Shown here: positions 34,597 through 42,639 of the stretch, piece after piece
Layout: each line of letters begins with the position of its first letter
Position numbering within the stretch: position 1 is the first letter of the stretch
NCBI GenBank assembly: GCA_017501885.1
Contig: JAFVWA010000198.1
Span: 32,126 to 96,125, forward strand
Direction: 5' to 3'
DNA: 64,000 nucleotides
From: Clostridia bacterium
GTDB lineage: Bacteria; Bacillota; Clostridia; Christensenellales; Borkfalkiaceae
The notes under the pieces: model-generated
The model's input: the letters and a program-made list of their open reading frames with translations, nothing else
Told to the model about the DNA's origin: nothing
Databases searched by the model: none
Made by a program: the position numbers and the translations under genes

Positions 34597-35765
34597 GAGA
34601 CTTTATAAGCGATAGGGCAAGAAATATTCCCCCGTCGGGCATACGTAAGTTTTTTGATTTAGCGTCTAAAAGAAAGGACGTTATTTCTCTCGGCGTGGGC
34701 GAGCCTGATTTTATTACCCCGTGGGAAATTCGCGGGGCAGGGATTAACGCCCTTAAAAACGGATATACACAATACACTTCAAATAAAGGATTAGAAGAAC
34801 TAAGACAAGAAATCTCTTTTTATCTTAAAAGCAGATTTTCGGTTGACTTTTCGGCTGACCAAACTATAATCACGCTGGGCGCAAGTGAAGCTATCGATAT
34901 AACGCTTCGTGCCATAGTAAACGAAGGCGATGAAATTCTTATTCCCGATCCAAGCTACGTTTCGTATAAACCTTGCGTAGAACTCATGGGCGGTGTGGCC
35001 GTTTCGGTGCCTTGTAGCGGAGATAACGGTTTTAAACTTACCCCCGAAGCGTTGGAAAAGGTAATCACCCCAAAAACCAAGGCGGTAATTTTTCCATATC
35101 CAAATAACCCAACGGGCGGTGTTATGGAAAAAGAATATATCCAAAAAATAGCGCCTGTAATCTTAAAACACGATTTACTCGTTATCTCTGACGAAATTTA
35201 CGCAGAACTTAACTATGGCGAAAAACATTGTTCTATTGCGAGTTTGCCTGAATTTAAGGATAGAGTAGTTTTAATTAGCGGATTTTCAAAGGCGTTTGCA
35301 ATGACGGGTTGGCGTATAGGTTACGTTTGCGCACCCAAGCCACTTCTTGACACCATGCTTAAAATTCATCAATACACGGCAATTTGCGCGCCTATCTTTT
35401 CGCAATACGCTGCGTTGGAAGGATTAAAGCAAGGAAAATTAGACGGCTATCAAACGGTAGAATCTATGCGTGAAGAATACGATAGACGAAGAAGGTTTAT
35501 GCTCGGTGCATTTAGAGATATGGGACTCGAGTGTTTTGAGCCAAAGGGGTGTTTCTACATTTTCCCTTGCGTTAAGAATACGGGAATGAACGGCGAACAG
35601 TTTGCACAAAACTTGCTCGAAAAAAAGAGTGTTGCAGTAGTCCCCGGGGTTGCGTTTGGCGAGTTCGGTAAAGATTACATTCGTTGCTCTTACGCATACT
35701 CAATGAATAATTTAGTTTCGGCAATGGAAAAAATAGCGCAGTTCGTTAAAGAAATAAAAGGTTAA
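34593..35765 (+). CDS. PLP-dependent class I/II aminotransferase
   Basis: A 390-residue fold-type I enzyme. YPNNPTGG contacts the cofactor, SDEIYAELNYG holds the PLP-pyridine Asp and Tyr, SGFSKAFAMTGWRIGY carries the PLP lysine (SKAF), and the C-terminal IRCSYA arginine binds the substrate carboxylate. It is of the aspartate/aromatic aminotransferase I-gamma (PatA/AraT) branch. Translation is coupled to the Lrp-type regulator by an ATGA overlap. Confidence 0.9.
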   Translation: MRDFISDRARNIPPSGIRKFFDLASKRKDVISLGVGEPDFITPWEIRGAGINALKNGYTQYTSNKGLEELRQEISFYLKSRFSVDFSADQTIITLGASEAIDITLRAIVNEGDEILIPDPSYVSYKPCVELMGGVAVSVPCSGDNGFKLTPEALEKVITPKTKAVIFPYPNNPTGGVMEKEYIQKIAPVILKHDLLVISDEIYAELNYGEKHCSIASLPEFKDRVVLISGFSKAFAMTGWRIGYVCAPKPLLDTMLKIHQYTAICAPIFSQYAALEGLKQGKLDGYQTVESMREEYDRRRRFMLGAFRDMGLECFEPKGCFYIFPCVKNTGMNGEQFAQNLLEKKSVAVVPGVAFGEFGKDYIRCSYAYSMNNLVSAMEKIAQFVKEIKG

Positions 35766-35768
35766 ATA

Positions 35769-35800
35769 AAAAGCGGTTTTTGTTTTCAAAAACCGCTTTT
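35769..35800 (+). terminator. Intrinsic terminator of the aminotransferase operon
   Basis: AAAAGCGGTTTTTG, TTTT loop, CAAAAACCGCTTTT. Confidence 0.85.
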
Positions 35801-35868
35801 AAAGTCAATATCATTATATAAAACGGCAAGGGAATATGTTAAAATGTATTTGCTTAAAGGAGAATTTT

Positions 35869-37587
35869 ATGCTTAAACTACTACCTCAGGTAAAGAAAAT
35901 AGAATACTTAGAAGACTTTTTAACTGTAAAAGCAATCGCGCCCTTTGAAGGTAGCGTTGATTACAGACTTTTTAACGTTATAGATAAACTTCCAAAAGAC
36001 AAAAAGGGAGCAAAACTTAGCATATTGGTTAAAGGCGAAAGTGGAGAAGGCTATCGATTAAGCGTTCGCCAAAACGCCATAACCGTTGAGGCGGATAGCG
36101 ACGCAGGTGCTTTTTACGGCTTGCAAACTTTAAGGCAAATTTTTACAAGCGACAAAGTCCCTTGTGTTGATATTGAAGACGCGCCCGATTTTGCTTACAG
36201 AGGTTTTTATCACGACGTTACGCGTGGCAGAGTTCCCACTTTGCAAAGTTTAAAAGACCTTATAGACCAACTCGCTTATTATAAATATAATACTTTGCAA
36301 CTTTACGTAGAGCATGCTTATCCTTTTAAAGAGTGCGAACAGGTAACCAACCTTTTAGGTGGGTTGACTTCTGACGAAATAAAAGAACTCGACGATTACT
36401 GCGCTGATAACTTTATTCGTTTCACGCCGTCGCTTTCTTCGTTCGGGCATATGTTTGAGATTTTAGAGCAAGATAAATACAAACATTTAAGGGTTCTTAA
36501 AGACTTTGTTGCAGGCGATAATTTTTGGGACGAGAGAATGAGTCATCACACTATCGACCCACTCAACCCCGAGAGTATCGAGCTCGTTAAAAGCCTAATA
36601 AATCAATACTCTGAAAACTTTACCGACGAGTATTTTAACATTTGTTGCGACGAAACTTTTGACCTTAAAAACTATCAGTTTGAAGGCGAAAAGGTGGAGC
36701 CAAGCAAACTTTACGTAGACTTTGTAAACAAAATAATTTCTCACGTTAAGTCCATTGATAAAAAAGTTATGATGTGGGCGGATATTTTACTTAGCCACCC
36801 AGAAACCATCGACCTTTTGCCAAAGGATACCATTTTCTTGAATTGGGATTATAGACCACAGCCCGAAGAAGAAAACATCATTAAATTTAAAGAACTAAAC
36901 CGTCCGCAAATAGTGTGTCCGGGAACGTGGAGTTGGAACGACTTGTGCGAAAACGTAAACTATGCCGAAAGCAACATAAAACTTATGGCAGAGTATGGCT
37001 TTAAGCACGGCGCTATAGGAATGCTCACCACCAACTGGGGGGACTTTGGAAATCCTTGTTCTATAGAACTCGCGTCCTACGGTATGGCGCTTGGCGGTGA
37101 AAAGTCTTGGAATGCAAACTCGCCTGTTGACAATGAATTTTATCAAAGGGTAAACCATATAGTCTACGAGAATGAAAACGCTATGGAATACCTTCAAATA
37201 TTAAACCAAATGCAAAACGGCGCAGATTATAACTGGCGTTCGCTCGTTCACAGTTACGTTCGCCATAAAAAGGGAGAACAGGTAAAGGAAACCGTCAAAA
37301 AAGAAAAACTTTTATCCACTCAAAAAACTTGTCAAGATTTAGTAGAGAGAATACAAAAAGACAAGTGGGAAAAGGGGGAATATAAATCGCAGATGATTCT
37401 TGCGGCAAAGGGAATATGCTTGCTTCAAGAATACGGCTTTGCAATGAGTGGCGAAAAACTAAACAAAATAATTGACGGCAAAAAATGGTTTGATGAATAC
37501 AAAGAATTTTGGCTATCAAAGAACAAACCGTCAGAACTGTTTAGGTTTGAACAAATTTATAATTATTTAATAGAAAAATTCGGTTAA
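35869..37587 (+). CDS. GH20-family beta-N-acetylhexosaminidase
   Basis: A 572-residue cytosolic enzyme; the start at 35869 has AAAGGAG 8 nt upstream. The N-terminal GH20b domain (about 1-110) ends AGAFYGLQTLRQIF; the barrel begins YRGFYHDVTRGRVP; the catalytic pair is Asp261-Glu262 in CCDETFDL; SSFGHMFE and ILLSHPE follow. A C-terminal helical extension lies at about 450-572. Intracellular GH20 enzymes cut GlcNAc/GalNAc from imported oligosaccharides. It is monocistronic. Confidence 0.88.
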   Translation: MLKLLPQVKKIEYLEDFLTVKAIAPFEGSVDYRLFNVIDKLPKDKKGAKLSILVKGESGEGYRLSVRQNAITVEADSDAGAFYGLQTLRQIFTSDKVPCVDIEDAPDFAYRGFYHDVTRGRVPTLQSLKDLIDQLAYYKYNTLQLYVEHAYPFKECEQVTNLLGGLTSDEIKELDDYCADNFIRFTPSLSSFGHMFEILEQDKYKHLRVLKDFVAGDNFWDERMSHHTIDPLNPESIELVKSLINQYSENFTDEYFNICCDETFDLKNYQFEGEKVEPSKLYVDFVNKIISHVKSIDKKVMMWADILLSHPETIDLLPKDTIFLNWDYRPQPEEENIIKFKELNRPQIVCPGTWSWNDLCENVNYAESNIKLMAEYGFKHGAIGMLTTNWGDFGNPCSIELASYGMALGGEKSWNANSPVDNEFYQRVNHIVYENENAMEYLQILNQMQNGADYNWRSLVHSYVRHKKGEQVKETVKKEKLLSTQKTCQDLVERIQKDKWEKGEYKSQMILAAKGICLLQEYGFAMSGEKLNKIIDGKKWFDEYKEFWLSKNKPSELFRFEQIYNYLIEKFG

Positions 37588-37591
37588 AGAA

Positions 37592-37619
37592 AAGTGCCAC
37601 CGCGAACGCGGTGGCACTT
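37592..37619. terminator. Strong hairpin between convergent genes
   Basis: AAGTGCCACCGCG and its perfect complement (37607-37619) with a 2-nt nominal loop. The downstream T run is poor, so it may end transcription less sharply or stabilise 3' ends. Confidence 0.65.
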
Positions 37620-37636
37620 GTTAGTTATAGAAATTA

Positions 37637-38581
37637 TTAGTTAAAATCAAGAGCGACTATTTTGTTTGCAAAGAAGAATTTTCCAAATATGTATTTATTA
37701 GAAGCGCTTTCAGTAAGCGTTATAACCTTGCCTTTGTAATAGTCTAAGCCTTCTGCCATGGCAGGGCCTTTTATCTCTTTAACGCATTTTGTAAACCCAA
37801 AAACGGGCGCGCCGTCAAGCGTTGTTTCAAGGTCTACCGCGTCGCTTAAATTATAAACGTAATAAACGCTACTTTTTAATCCGTAAGAAGTGGACAAAAT
37901 CATTTTTCCGTTAGGGGTAAAGCAAACGCCTTGCACCTTGTCGCGTATAGAGTATACCAAGTTTGGCTTAGTTAAATCGTCAAAAGAATATCTGCAAACT
38001 ATGGCGTGGTTTTTCCCTTCGGGAGTTTGGTAGGGGTGAGTAGTAACGTATTTGCCCCCGTCGTGAAACTCGCCCACGTATAAATAGTTGTCGTCAGAGT
38101 AAACGAAAGACGCTTCGTTTGTTACGTCTACCGTTTGGTAAACGTTTACCACGTTGCCTTTTTTAGCATTAAGCACGTCGGAAAGCGAGATAAGATGCAC
38201 TTGGTTTTCGCTGGCAAGATAAAGAATATTGTCCTTTCTTGCTATTCCCGAGCCGTGTCCCGAATACTTTTTGCCGTTTATGGAAATTTCTACCCAGTAG
38301 GAATTATCGTCAAGGTCGGTAACGTAAATTCTACTTGCAGAATGGTCTTTCATATATCCCGAAACTAAAATTTTGTCTTGTTCTTCGACTGCGCAAATTC
38401 CTTGACAAACAAAGCCGTCAGAAAGCCCTGGGTTTTTGCAAACGTTTTCTTTGATAGAGTAGTAATCTGAATAAATGGCGAATTTTAGAGCGTTGAAGCC
38501 ACCGAAGATAAGCAAGAATAAACTTGCTAAAACTATTAAGATAATAAGGGCGATTTTGCCCGTCTTTTTTAATGCTTTCAT
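37637..38581 (-). CDS. Membrane-anchored beta-propeller-like protein of unknown function
   Basis: A 314-residue protein with one N-terminal membrane segment (about 10-32) and an outside domain with repeated strand motifs: ISINGKKYSGHGSGIARKD, YVGEFHDGGKY, GVCFTPNGKMILSTSYG. This suggests a beta-propeller. It lies 45 bp downstream of a flippase-like membrane gene in the same direction, so an envelope role is likely. I do not recognise the family. Confidence 0.7.
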   Translation of the reverse strand: MKALKKTGKIALIILIVLASLFLLIFGGFNALKFAIYSDYYSIKENVCKNPGLSDGFVCQGICAVEEQDKILVSGYMKDHSASRIYVTDLDDNSYWVEISINGKKYSGHGSGIARKDNILYLASENQVHLISLSDVLNAKKGNVVNVYQTVDVTNEASFVYSDDNYLYVGEFHDGGKYVTTHPYQTPEGKNHAIVCRYSFDDLTKPNLVYSIRDKVQGVCFTPNGKMILSTSYGLKSSVYYVYNLSDAVDLETTLDGAPVFGFTKCVKEIKGPAMAEGLDYYKGKVITLTESASNKYIFGKFFFANKIVALDFN

Positions 38582-38626
38582 TTGTTATTCCTTATAAAAA
38601 CGGGGGCGATTTCGCGCCCCCTAAGT

Positions 38627-39961
38627 TTAGTTTACGTTTTTTAATTTTTTGCGTCTATCCGAACGCTTTTTAAGGTTAGTAAAGGCAAAGCCTATTATGA
38701 TTGTTGAGTAGAAACTTAAAATTCTCCAAGTAATCATGGCAGGGAAAGCGTAACCGCTTACTTGTAAGCCTGCGCTTAAACCTAATCCCGTTTTGAATAA
38801 GAGATAGAAAGAAAGGTCGGCTGCGCCTGCGTTGCCAGGTGTTGGGATTATGGATATTGCAACGTTAATCAAAAAGCATAACTGAACAACTTGAAGCCAT
38901 TCAACCATGCCACCGCCCCAATTAAACCCAAAGAAGCATAGAACAAAGTATGCGATACTCGTTCCGCAAATATGCTCTAAAAAGCTCATTAGGAAAGTGG
39001 ATATAAACACCACGGGGCGAGAAGCGATTTTCTTAATGCAACGTGAGTTGTGGATAACCGTTTTATAAGTCTTCATCGCCGTTGCTTTTGGATTTTTTAT
39101 TATGTGGAGTTTGTTGCCTATGTGCAAAACGCCTGCAACTAACTTAGAAGTAAATCTTGGAAGAAGCGAGAACAAAATGATTATGACGGGCATAATCAAA
39201 CTGAAAGAAAGACCAACTATTGCCACTATGTTTAAGATGGTGGGCATAACGCCGATCATTTCGCTTGGGATATCGAGCGTGTTAGAAGTATACATAAACA
39301 CGAAAGCAAACCCCATAATAACGAAAGCGATTTGGTTTAAGAAGTATGTTGCGATAGGCAAAGAACTTGCCACACCGCCATGCACTCCGTGTTTAGACAA
39401 ATGGTAAATTTCAAAAGGTTGACCGCCAATGGCAAATGGGGTAACGTTGTTGTAGTAAATTCCAACGACGGCCGTTTCTAAACAAGTTTTAAGGTGGAAC
39501 TTGCCCGTCATAGACTTGCACATTGCCGAGAGTTTAAGCGCTTTAAACCCGTAAAACCCGCCGAGCATCAACAGAGCAAGCAGTAAAAAATACCAGTTTT
39601 TAGAAAGGGTTTGCCAAACTTCCGACCAAGAAGGAAGTGGTTCGCCACTTGCGAAGTCGTTAATAGCCGTCCAAACGAGAACACCTACGACAACCACCAC
39701 AAAGATAATCGAAAAAAGGTTTTTGATAAACCTTTGGCGTTTGTCTATTGCAGAATTATTTGGCTCGAAACCAAAAACGCCTTTCATAACTAATTGTTTG
39801 TGGTCGGCATTCTTAAAATCGTGTTCTTCCTTAACTTCAGGTTCGGGAACGATAGTTTCGGGCAAGTCTTCACCGCGAATTTGTATGGTGATAGGCTCTT
39901 TGGTCTTACTGTCGAACTCTATCTTTTGAATGATGGGGTCTTGTGGTTTAAGTTTTTTCAT
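38627..39961 (-). CDS. Lysylphosphatidylglycerol-synthetase-type flippase domain protein (UPF0104)
   Basis: A 444-residue integral membrane protein with an N-terminal cytosolic tail of about 85 residues and eight or nine membrane segments. NVTPFAIGGQPFEIYHLSK and the IPTPGNAGAADLSFY segment are hallmarks of the MprF-type flippase/UPF0104 family. No lysyltransferase domain is present, so it probably moves a lipid or lipid-linked sugar across the membrane. It has its own strong promoter. Confidence 0.85.
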   Translation of the reverse strand: MKKLKPQDPIIQKIEFDSKTKEPITIQIRGEDLPETIVPEPEVKEEHDFKNADHKQLVMKGVFGFEPNNSAIDKRQRFIKNLFSIIFVVVVVGVLVWTAINDFASGEPLPSWSEVWQTLSKNWYFLLLALLMLGGFYGFKALKLSAMCKSMTGKFHLKTCLETAVVGIYYNNVTPFAIGGQPFEIYHLSKHGVHGGVASSLPIATYFLNQIAFVIMGFAFVFMYTSNTLDIPSEMIGVMPTILNIVAIVGLSFSLIMPVIIILFSLLPRFTSKLVAGVLHIGNKLHIIKNPKATAMKTYKTVIHNSRCIKKIASRPVVFISTFLMSFLEHICGTSIAYFVLCFFGFNWGGGMVEWLQVVQLCFLINVAISIIPTPGNAGAADLSFYLLFKTGLGLSAGLQVSGYAFPAMITWRILSFYSTIIIGFAFTNLKKRSDRRKKLKNVN

Positions 39962-39969
39962 ACCTAATC

Positions 39970-39998
39970 ATTATAATAAAATAAAGGTGGTTTGTCAA
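39970..39998 (-). promoter_or_regulatory. sigma-A promoter of the flippase-like operon
   Basis: On the minus strand TTGACA (39998-39993) and TATAAT (39975-39970), 17-bp spacer, both perfect consensus; the -10 box is only 8 bp from the start codon. Confidence 0.65.
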
Positions 39999-40022
39999 CA
40001 CGAAAAAGATTTTAGTCTATTG

Positions 40023-40051
40023 TTGCCTTTTTTGGTGCGTTGTGTTAAAAT
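40023..40051 (+). promoter_or_regulatory. sigma-A promoter of the glycosyltransferase gene
   Basis: TTGCCT (40023-40028) and TAAAAT (40046-40051), 17-bp spacer, 24 bp before the start codon. Confidence 0.55.
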
Positions 40052-40075
40052 AAAACAAAAAACGCGGAGGGAAAA

Positions 40076-41062
40076 ATGAAAGACGTTAAAGCGCCAAAAC
40101 TATCTATAATAATTCCATGCTATAACGTAAGCGAATTTTTGCCTGAGTGTTTTAAATGTTTGGATAACCAAACTTACCAAAATTTGCACGTTATCTTTGT
40201 AAACGACGGCAGTAAAGACAATACTCTTGACGTTATAAAGGGGTATTGCGCGACGCACCCAAACGCCGAGTATGTTGACGGCGAGAACGTAGGCGTTGGC
40301 GGAGCAAGGCAAAAAGGACTTGAAAAAATACAAGGCGAATACTTTTCTTTTTTAGACGTAGACGATTATATTTCCGATAATCACTTTGAAAATCTTGTTA
40401 AAATGATTGTCGAAAACAATGCGGATATGGGAATATGCGGGTTTAAGAGAATTAAAGAAAAGCGCGCAAAAAAATATACTTTTAAGAAAACGGCGATTAA
40501 AAGGATAAGCGAGTTTTTCGGGGAAGATGCGTTAAATCAGTATTTATCGCAAGAGAAATTCGATTTCGTTTTGTGGAATAAGATATTTTCAACCGAGCAT
40601 TTAAGAAAAAGCGGTGCAACCTTTTTAGATTGTAGATATGGGGAAGAAGCCTATTTTCTTTTCAACTACTTTAAAAGGGTAAACAAGGTAGTGTATTCAC
40701 CCGTTCAAACGTATCTTTACGTTCAGCGAAAAAAATCGCTAATGCACTCAGGGTTTAACCCTTCACGATTAGATATTTTGAAAAACTTAAATCTAATTAA
40801 AGAAGATGCCGAAAAGAACGTAAAAAGTGCATCTTCATACGTTTCGTCAATGCGCGCAGGCTATGCGGTAGGACTTTTATTCTTTATTAAAAAGAGCGAC
40901 TATAAAGACAAGCAAGTAATAAGTGAAATTATTCAAACGTTAAAGCAAGACGCTAAGCAACTTAAATTTTGCAAAAAAACAGCGCTTTATAAAAGGTTGT
41001 TTATACCACTTATTCCGCCCATTGCTAAACTATTGTTTAGAAAAACTATAAAACAAGCATAA
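40076..41062 (+). CDS. Glycosyltransferase family 2
   Basis: A 328-residue GT-A enzyme. KLSIIIPCYNVSEFLPECF (9-27) opens the fold, FVNDGSKDNT holds the nucleotide-sugar Asp, and SFLDVDDYIS is the DxD metal site. The C-terminal region has no clear membrane helix. It is divergent from the flippase-like gene, which suggests a shared role in envelope glycan or glycolipid synthesis. GGAGG lies 7 nt before the ATG. Confidence 0.92.
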   Translation: MKDVKAPKLSIIIPCYNVSEFLPECFKCLDNQTYQNLHVIFVNDGSKDNTLDVIKGYCATHPNAEYVDGENVGVGGARQKGLEKIQGEYFSFLDVDDYISDNHFENLVKMIVENNADMGICGFKRIKEKRAKKYTFKKTAIKRISEFFGEDALNQYLSQEKFDFVLWNKIFSTEHLRKSGATFLDCRYGEEAYFLFNYFKRVNKVVYSPVQTYLYVQRKKSLMHSGFNPSRLDILKNLNLIKEDAEKNVKSASSYVSSMRAGYAVGLLFFIKKSDYKDKQVISEIIQTLKQDAKQLKFCKKTALYKRLFIPLIPPIAKLLFRKTIKQA

Positions 41063-41090
41063 AAAAACGAACTCGTTCGAGTTCGTTTTT
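41063..41090. terminator. Bidirectional intrinsic terminator
   Basis: AAAAACGAACTCG and CGAGTTCGTTTTT with a short loop, between the glycosyltransferase gene and convergent rplI. Confidence 0.87.
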
Positions 41091-41095
41091 AATTT

Positions 41096-41539
41096 TTAGT
41101 CACTAACAACTATCAAGGTAATCTTTGCAGTTTCTTCGGGAGAAATTTTAATGGTTACGGGGAATCTTCCCGTAGTTTTTACGCCCGACTGCAAAATAAT
41201 CTTCTTTTTATCAACGTCATAGCCAAGCTCCAAAAGTTTATCGGCAACTTCCTTGTTGGTAACGCTACCAAAAAATTTTCCGCCTGCGCCCGTCTTAACC
41301 TTGACGGTAACTTCTGCGCCGTTGATTTTTTCTTTTAACTCTTTGTTTGCTTTAAGTTCTTCCGCTCTATGGAAAGCTTGCGCTGCTTTTTGACCTTGGT
41401 TTTCGCTAATCGCTTGCGCGTCGGCAGGTTTAGCAAGCCCACGCTTAATTAAAAAGTTTTGAGCAAACCCGTCTTTAGCTTCAATTATATCGCCCGCTTT
41501 ACCCGAGCCTTTAACGTCTTTTATAAGAACGACTTTCAT
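41096..41539 (-). CDS. rplI: 50S ribosomal protein L9
   Basis: A 147-residue ribosomal protein. MKVVLIKDVKGSGKAGDIIEAKDGFAQNFLIKRG-type N-domain, a long linking helix (about 42-76) and the C-terminal domain (GSVTNKEVADKL) are all present, at the normal length. AAGGAG precedes the ATG. It is monocistronic here, not linked to rpsF or dnaB. Confidence 0.97.
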   Translation of the reverse strand: MKVVLIKDVKGSGKAGDIIEAKDGFAQNFLIKRGLAKPADAQAISENQGQKAAQAFHRAEELKANKELKEKINGAEVTVKVKTGAGGKFFGSVTNKEVADKLLELGYDVDKKKIILQSGVKTTGRFPVTIKISPEETAKITLIVVSD

Positions 41540-41567
41540 AACGTATCTCCTTTAAGTTTACAATTAT

Positions 41568-41596
41568 ATTTTAACCTTAAAAACAAAAATTGTCAA
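41568..41596 (-). promoter_or_regulatory. sigma-A promoter of rplI
   Basis: On the minus strand TTGACA (41596-41591) and TAAAAT (41573-41568), 17-bp spacer. Its -35 box shares bases with that of the divergent DUF1540 promoter. Confidence 0.7.
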
Positions 41597-41617
41597 CGGC
41601 TAAAAGGTATATAAAAT
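41590..41617 (+). promoter_or_regulatory. Promoter of the DUF1540 gene
   Basis: TTGTCA (41590-41595) and TAAAAT (41612-41617), 16-bp spacer, overlapping the -35 box of the divergent rplI promoter. Confidence 0.5.
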
Positions 41618-41654
41618 CAAGTTAAGTCAATAATAATAAAAAAGGAGATTTTTT

Positions 41655-41798
41655 ATGAACAAAAATTATTCAATCAAATGCGACGTAACCCGTTGCAAAC
41701 ACAACGCGGACGGTTGCAACTGTGCGCTTGACCAAGTAAAAATTACTTGCGGATGTGGGGACAACTGCACTTGTTGTGGTGACTTTTCAGAAGACTAA
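41655..41798 (+). CDS. DUF1540-family Cys-rich small protein
   Basis: A 47-residue protein beginning MNKNYSIKCDVTRCKHN with nine Cys in all (CDVTRC, CNC, CGCGDNCTCC), the metal-binding-like pattern of DUF1540, common in spore-forming Clostridia. AAAGGAG lies 7 nt before the ATG and a strong terminator follows, so it is a real monocistronic gene. Function unknown; zinc binding is likely. Confidence 0.85.
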   Translation: MNKNYSIKCDVTRCKHNADGCNCALDQVKITCGCGDNCTCCGDFSED

Positions 41799-41822
41799 CG
41801 ATAAAGGATTTTGAGTAAAAAA

Positions 41823-41849
41823 AAGAAGGTTGCAGATTGCAACCTTCTT
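41823..41849 (+). terminator. Intrinsic terminator of the DUF1540 gene
   Basis: AAGAAGGTTGCA-GAT-TGCAACCTTCTT followed by CTTTCTT. Confidence 0.8.
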
Positions 41850-41853
41850 CTTT

Positions 41854-42065
41854 CTTATTATATATTATTCTGGAAAAAACTATAAATCGCCGAATGCGAC
41901 TTTTTCCGCCCCTACGAATATAGATTTTACCACAAAAATTTGATTAGTCAATAGGTTTTGTAAAAAATTTTCAAAAAATTTTAATTTTTATCAAAAATAA
42001 TTTTTAAAAAGGCGGAAAGCAAGGGTAAAAGTTGGGTAAAAGCACGCAACCGACCTTAGCCCTTA
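41854..42065. other. Non-coding gap before greA, with a hairpin
   Basis: No gene is seen. GGAAAAA (41872-41878) pairs with TTTTTCC (41901-41907), enclosing TCGC-CGAAT-GCGA (41887-41899). The 22 bp just before and into this hairpin match a segment at 49668-49689 at 20 positions. The rest (41908-42065) is A/T-rich with no visible signal. Confidence 0.4.
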
Positions 42066-42094
42066 TTGACTTTAAGGTTTAAAAGACTTATAAT
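42066..42094 (+). promoter_or_regulatory. sigma-A promoter of the greA-lysS operon
   Basis: TTGACT (42066-42071) and TATAAT (42089-42094), 17-bp spacer, 55 bp before the greA start. Confidence 0.75.
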
Positions 42095-42149
42095 TATATA
42101 AAAGAAAATTTGGCAGGAAAACTGCTTTTATAAAACGGAGGGCTATAAA

Positions 42150-42614
42150 ATGGCTGATGAAGTATTACTTACTAAAGAAGGTAAAGAGGAATTAGAGAAA
42201 AGATTAGACTATCTTAAAGTTGAGAAGCGTGCGGAAATAACCGAAAGAATTAAGACCGCAAGAGAATTTGGCGACCTTTCTGAAAACGCCGAATACGATG
42301 CTGCTAAAAACGAACAAGCAATGATCGAGGGCGAAATTTTAGAAATCGAAGAAAAGTTAAAACACGCCGTTATCATTAAAGAAAGCAAAAAGGGCACCGT
42401 TTCATTAGGAAGCAAGGTTGACTTTGTTGAAGAAGGCTCTAACGAAGTTATGACATACGAAATCGTAGGAACGACCGAAGCAGACGTAGAACAAGGCAGA
42501 ATCAGTAACGAATCTCCTATCGGCAACGCGTTACTCGGCAGAAAGGCTAACGACGTTGTTAACGTTTTAGCACCTGCTGGCTGGATAACCCTTATCATCA
42601 AAAAAGTATACTAA
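42150..42614 (+). CDS. greA: Transcription elongation factor GreA
   Basis: A 154-residue factor that rescues backtracked RNA polymerase by stimulating RNA cleavage. The N-terminal coiled coil carries the tip acidic residues in REFGDLSENAEYDAAK, and the C-terminal FKBP-like domain has SNESPIGNALLGRKANDVV. Normal length. GGAGG precedes the ATG. It is 25 bp upstream of lysS, as in many Bacillota. Confidence 0.97.
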   Translation: MADEVLLTKEGKEELEKRLDYLKVEKRAEITERIKTAREFGDLSENAEYDAAKNEQAMIEGEILEIEEKLKHAVIIKESKKGTVSLGSKVDFVEEGSNEVMTYEIVGTTEADVEQGRISNESPIGNALLGRKANDVVNVLAPAGWITLIIKKVY

Positions 42615-42639
42615 TCTATTAACGACTTAAGGAAGAATT

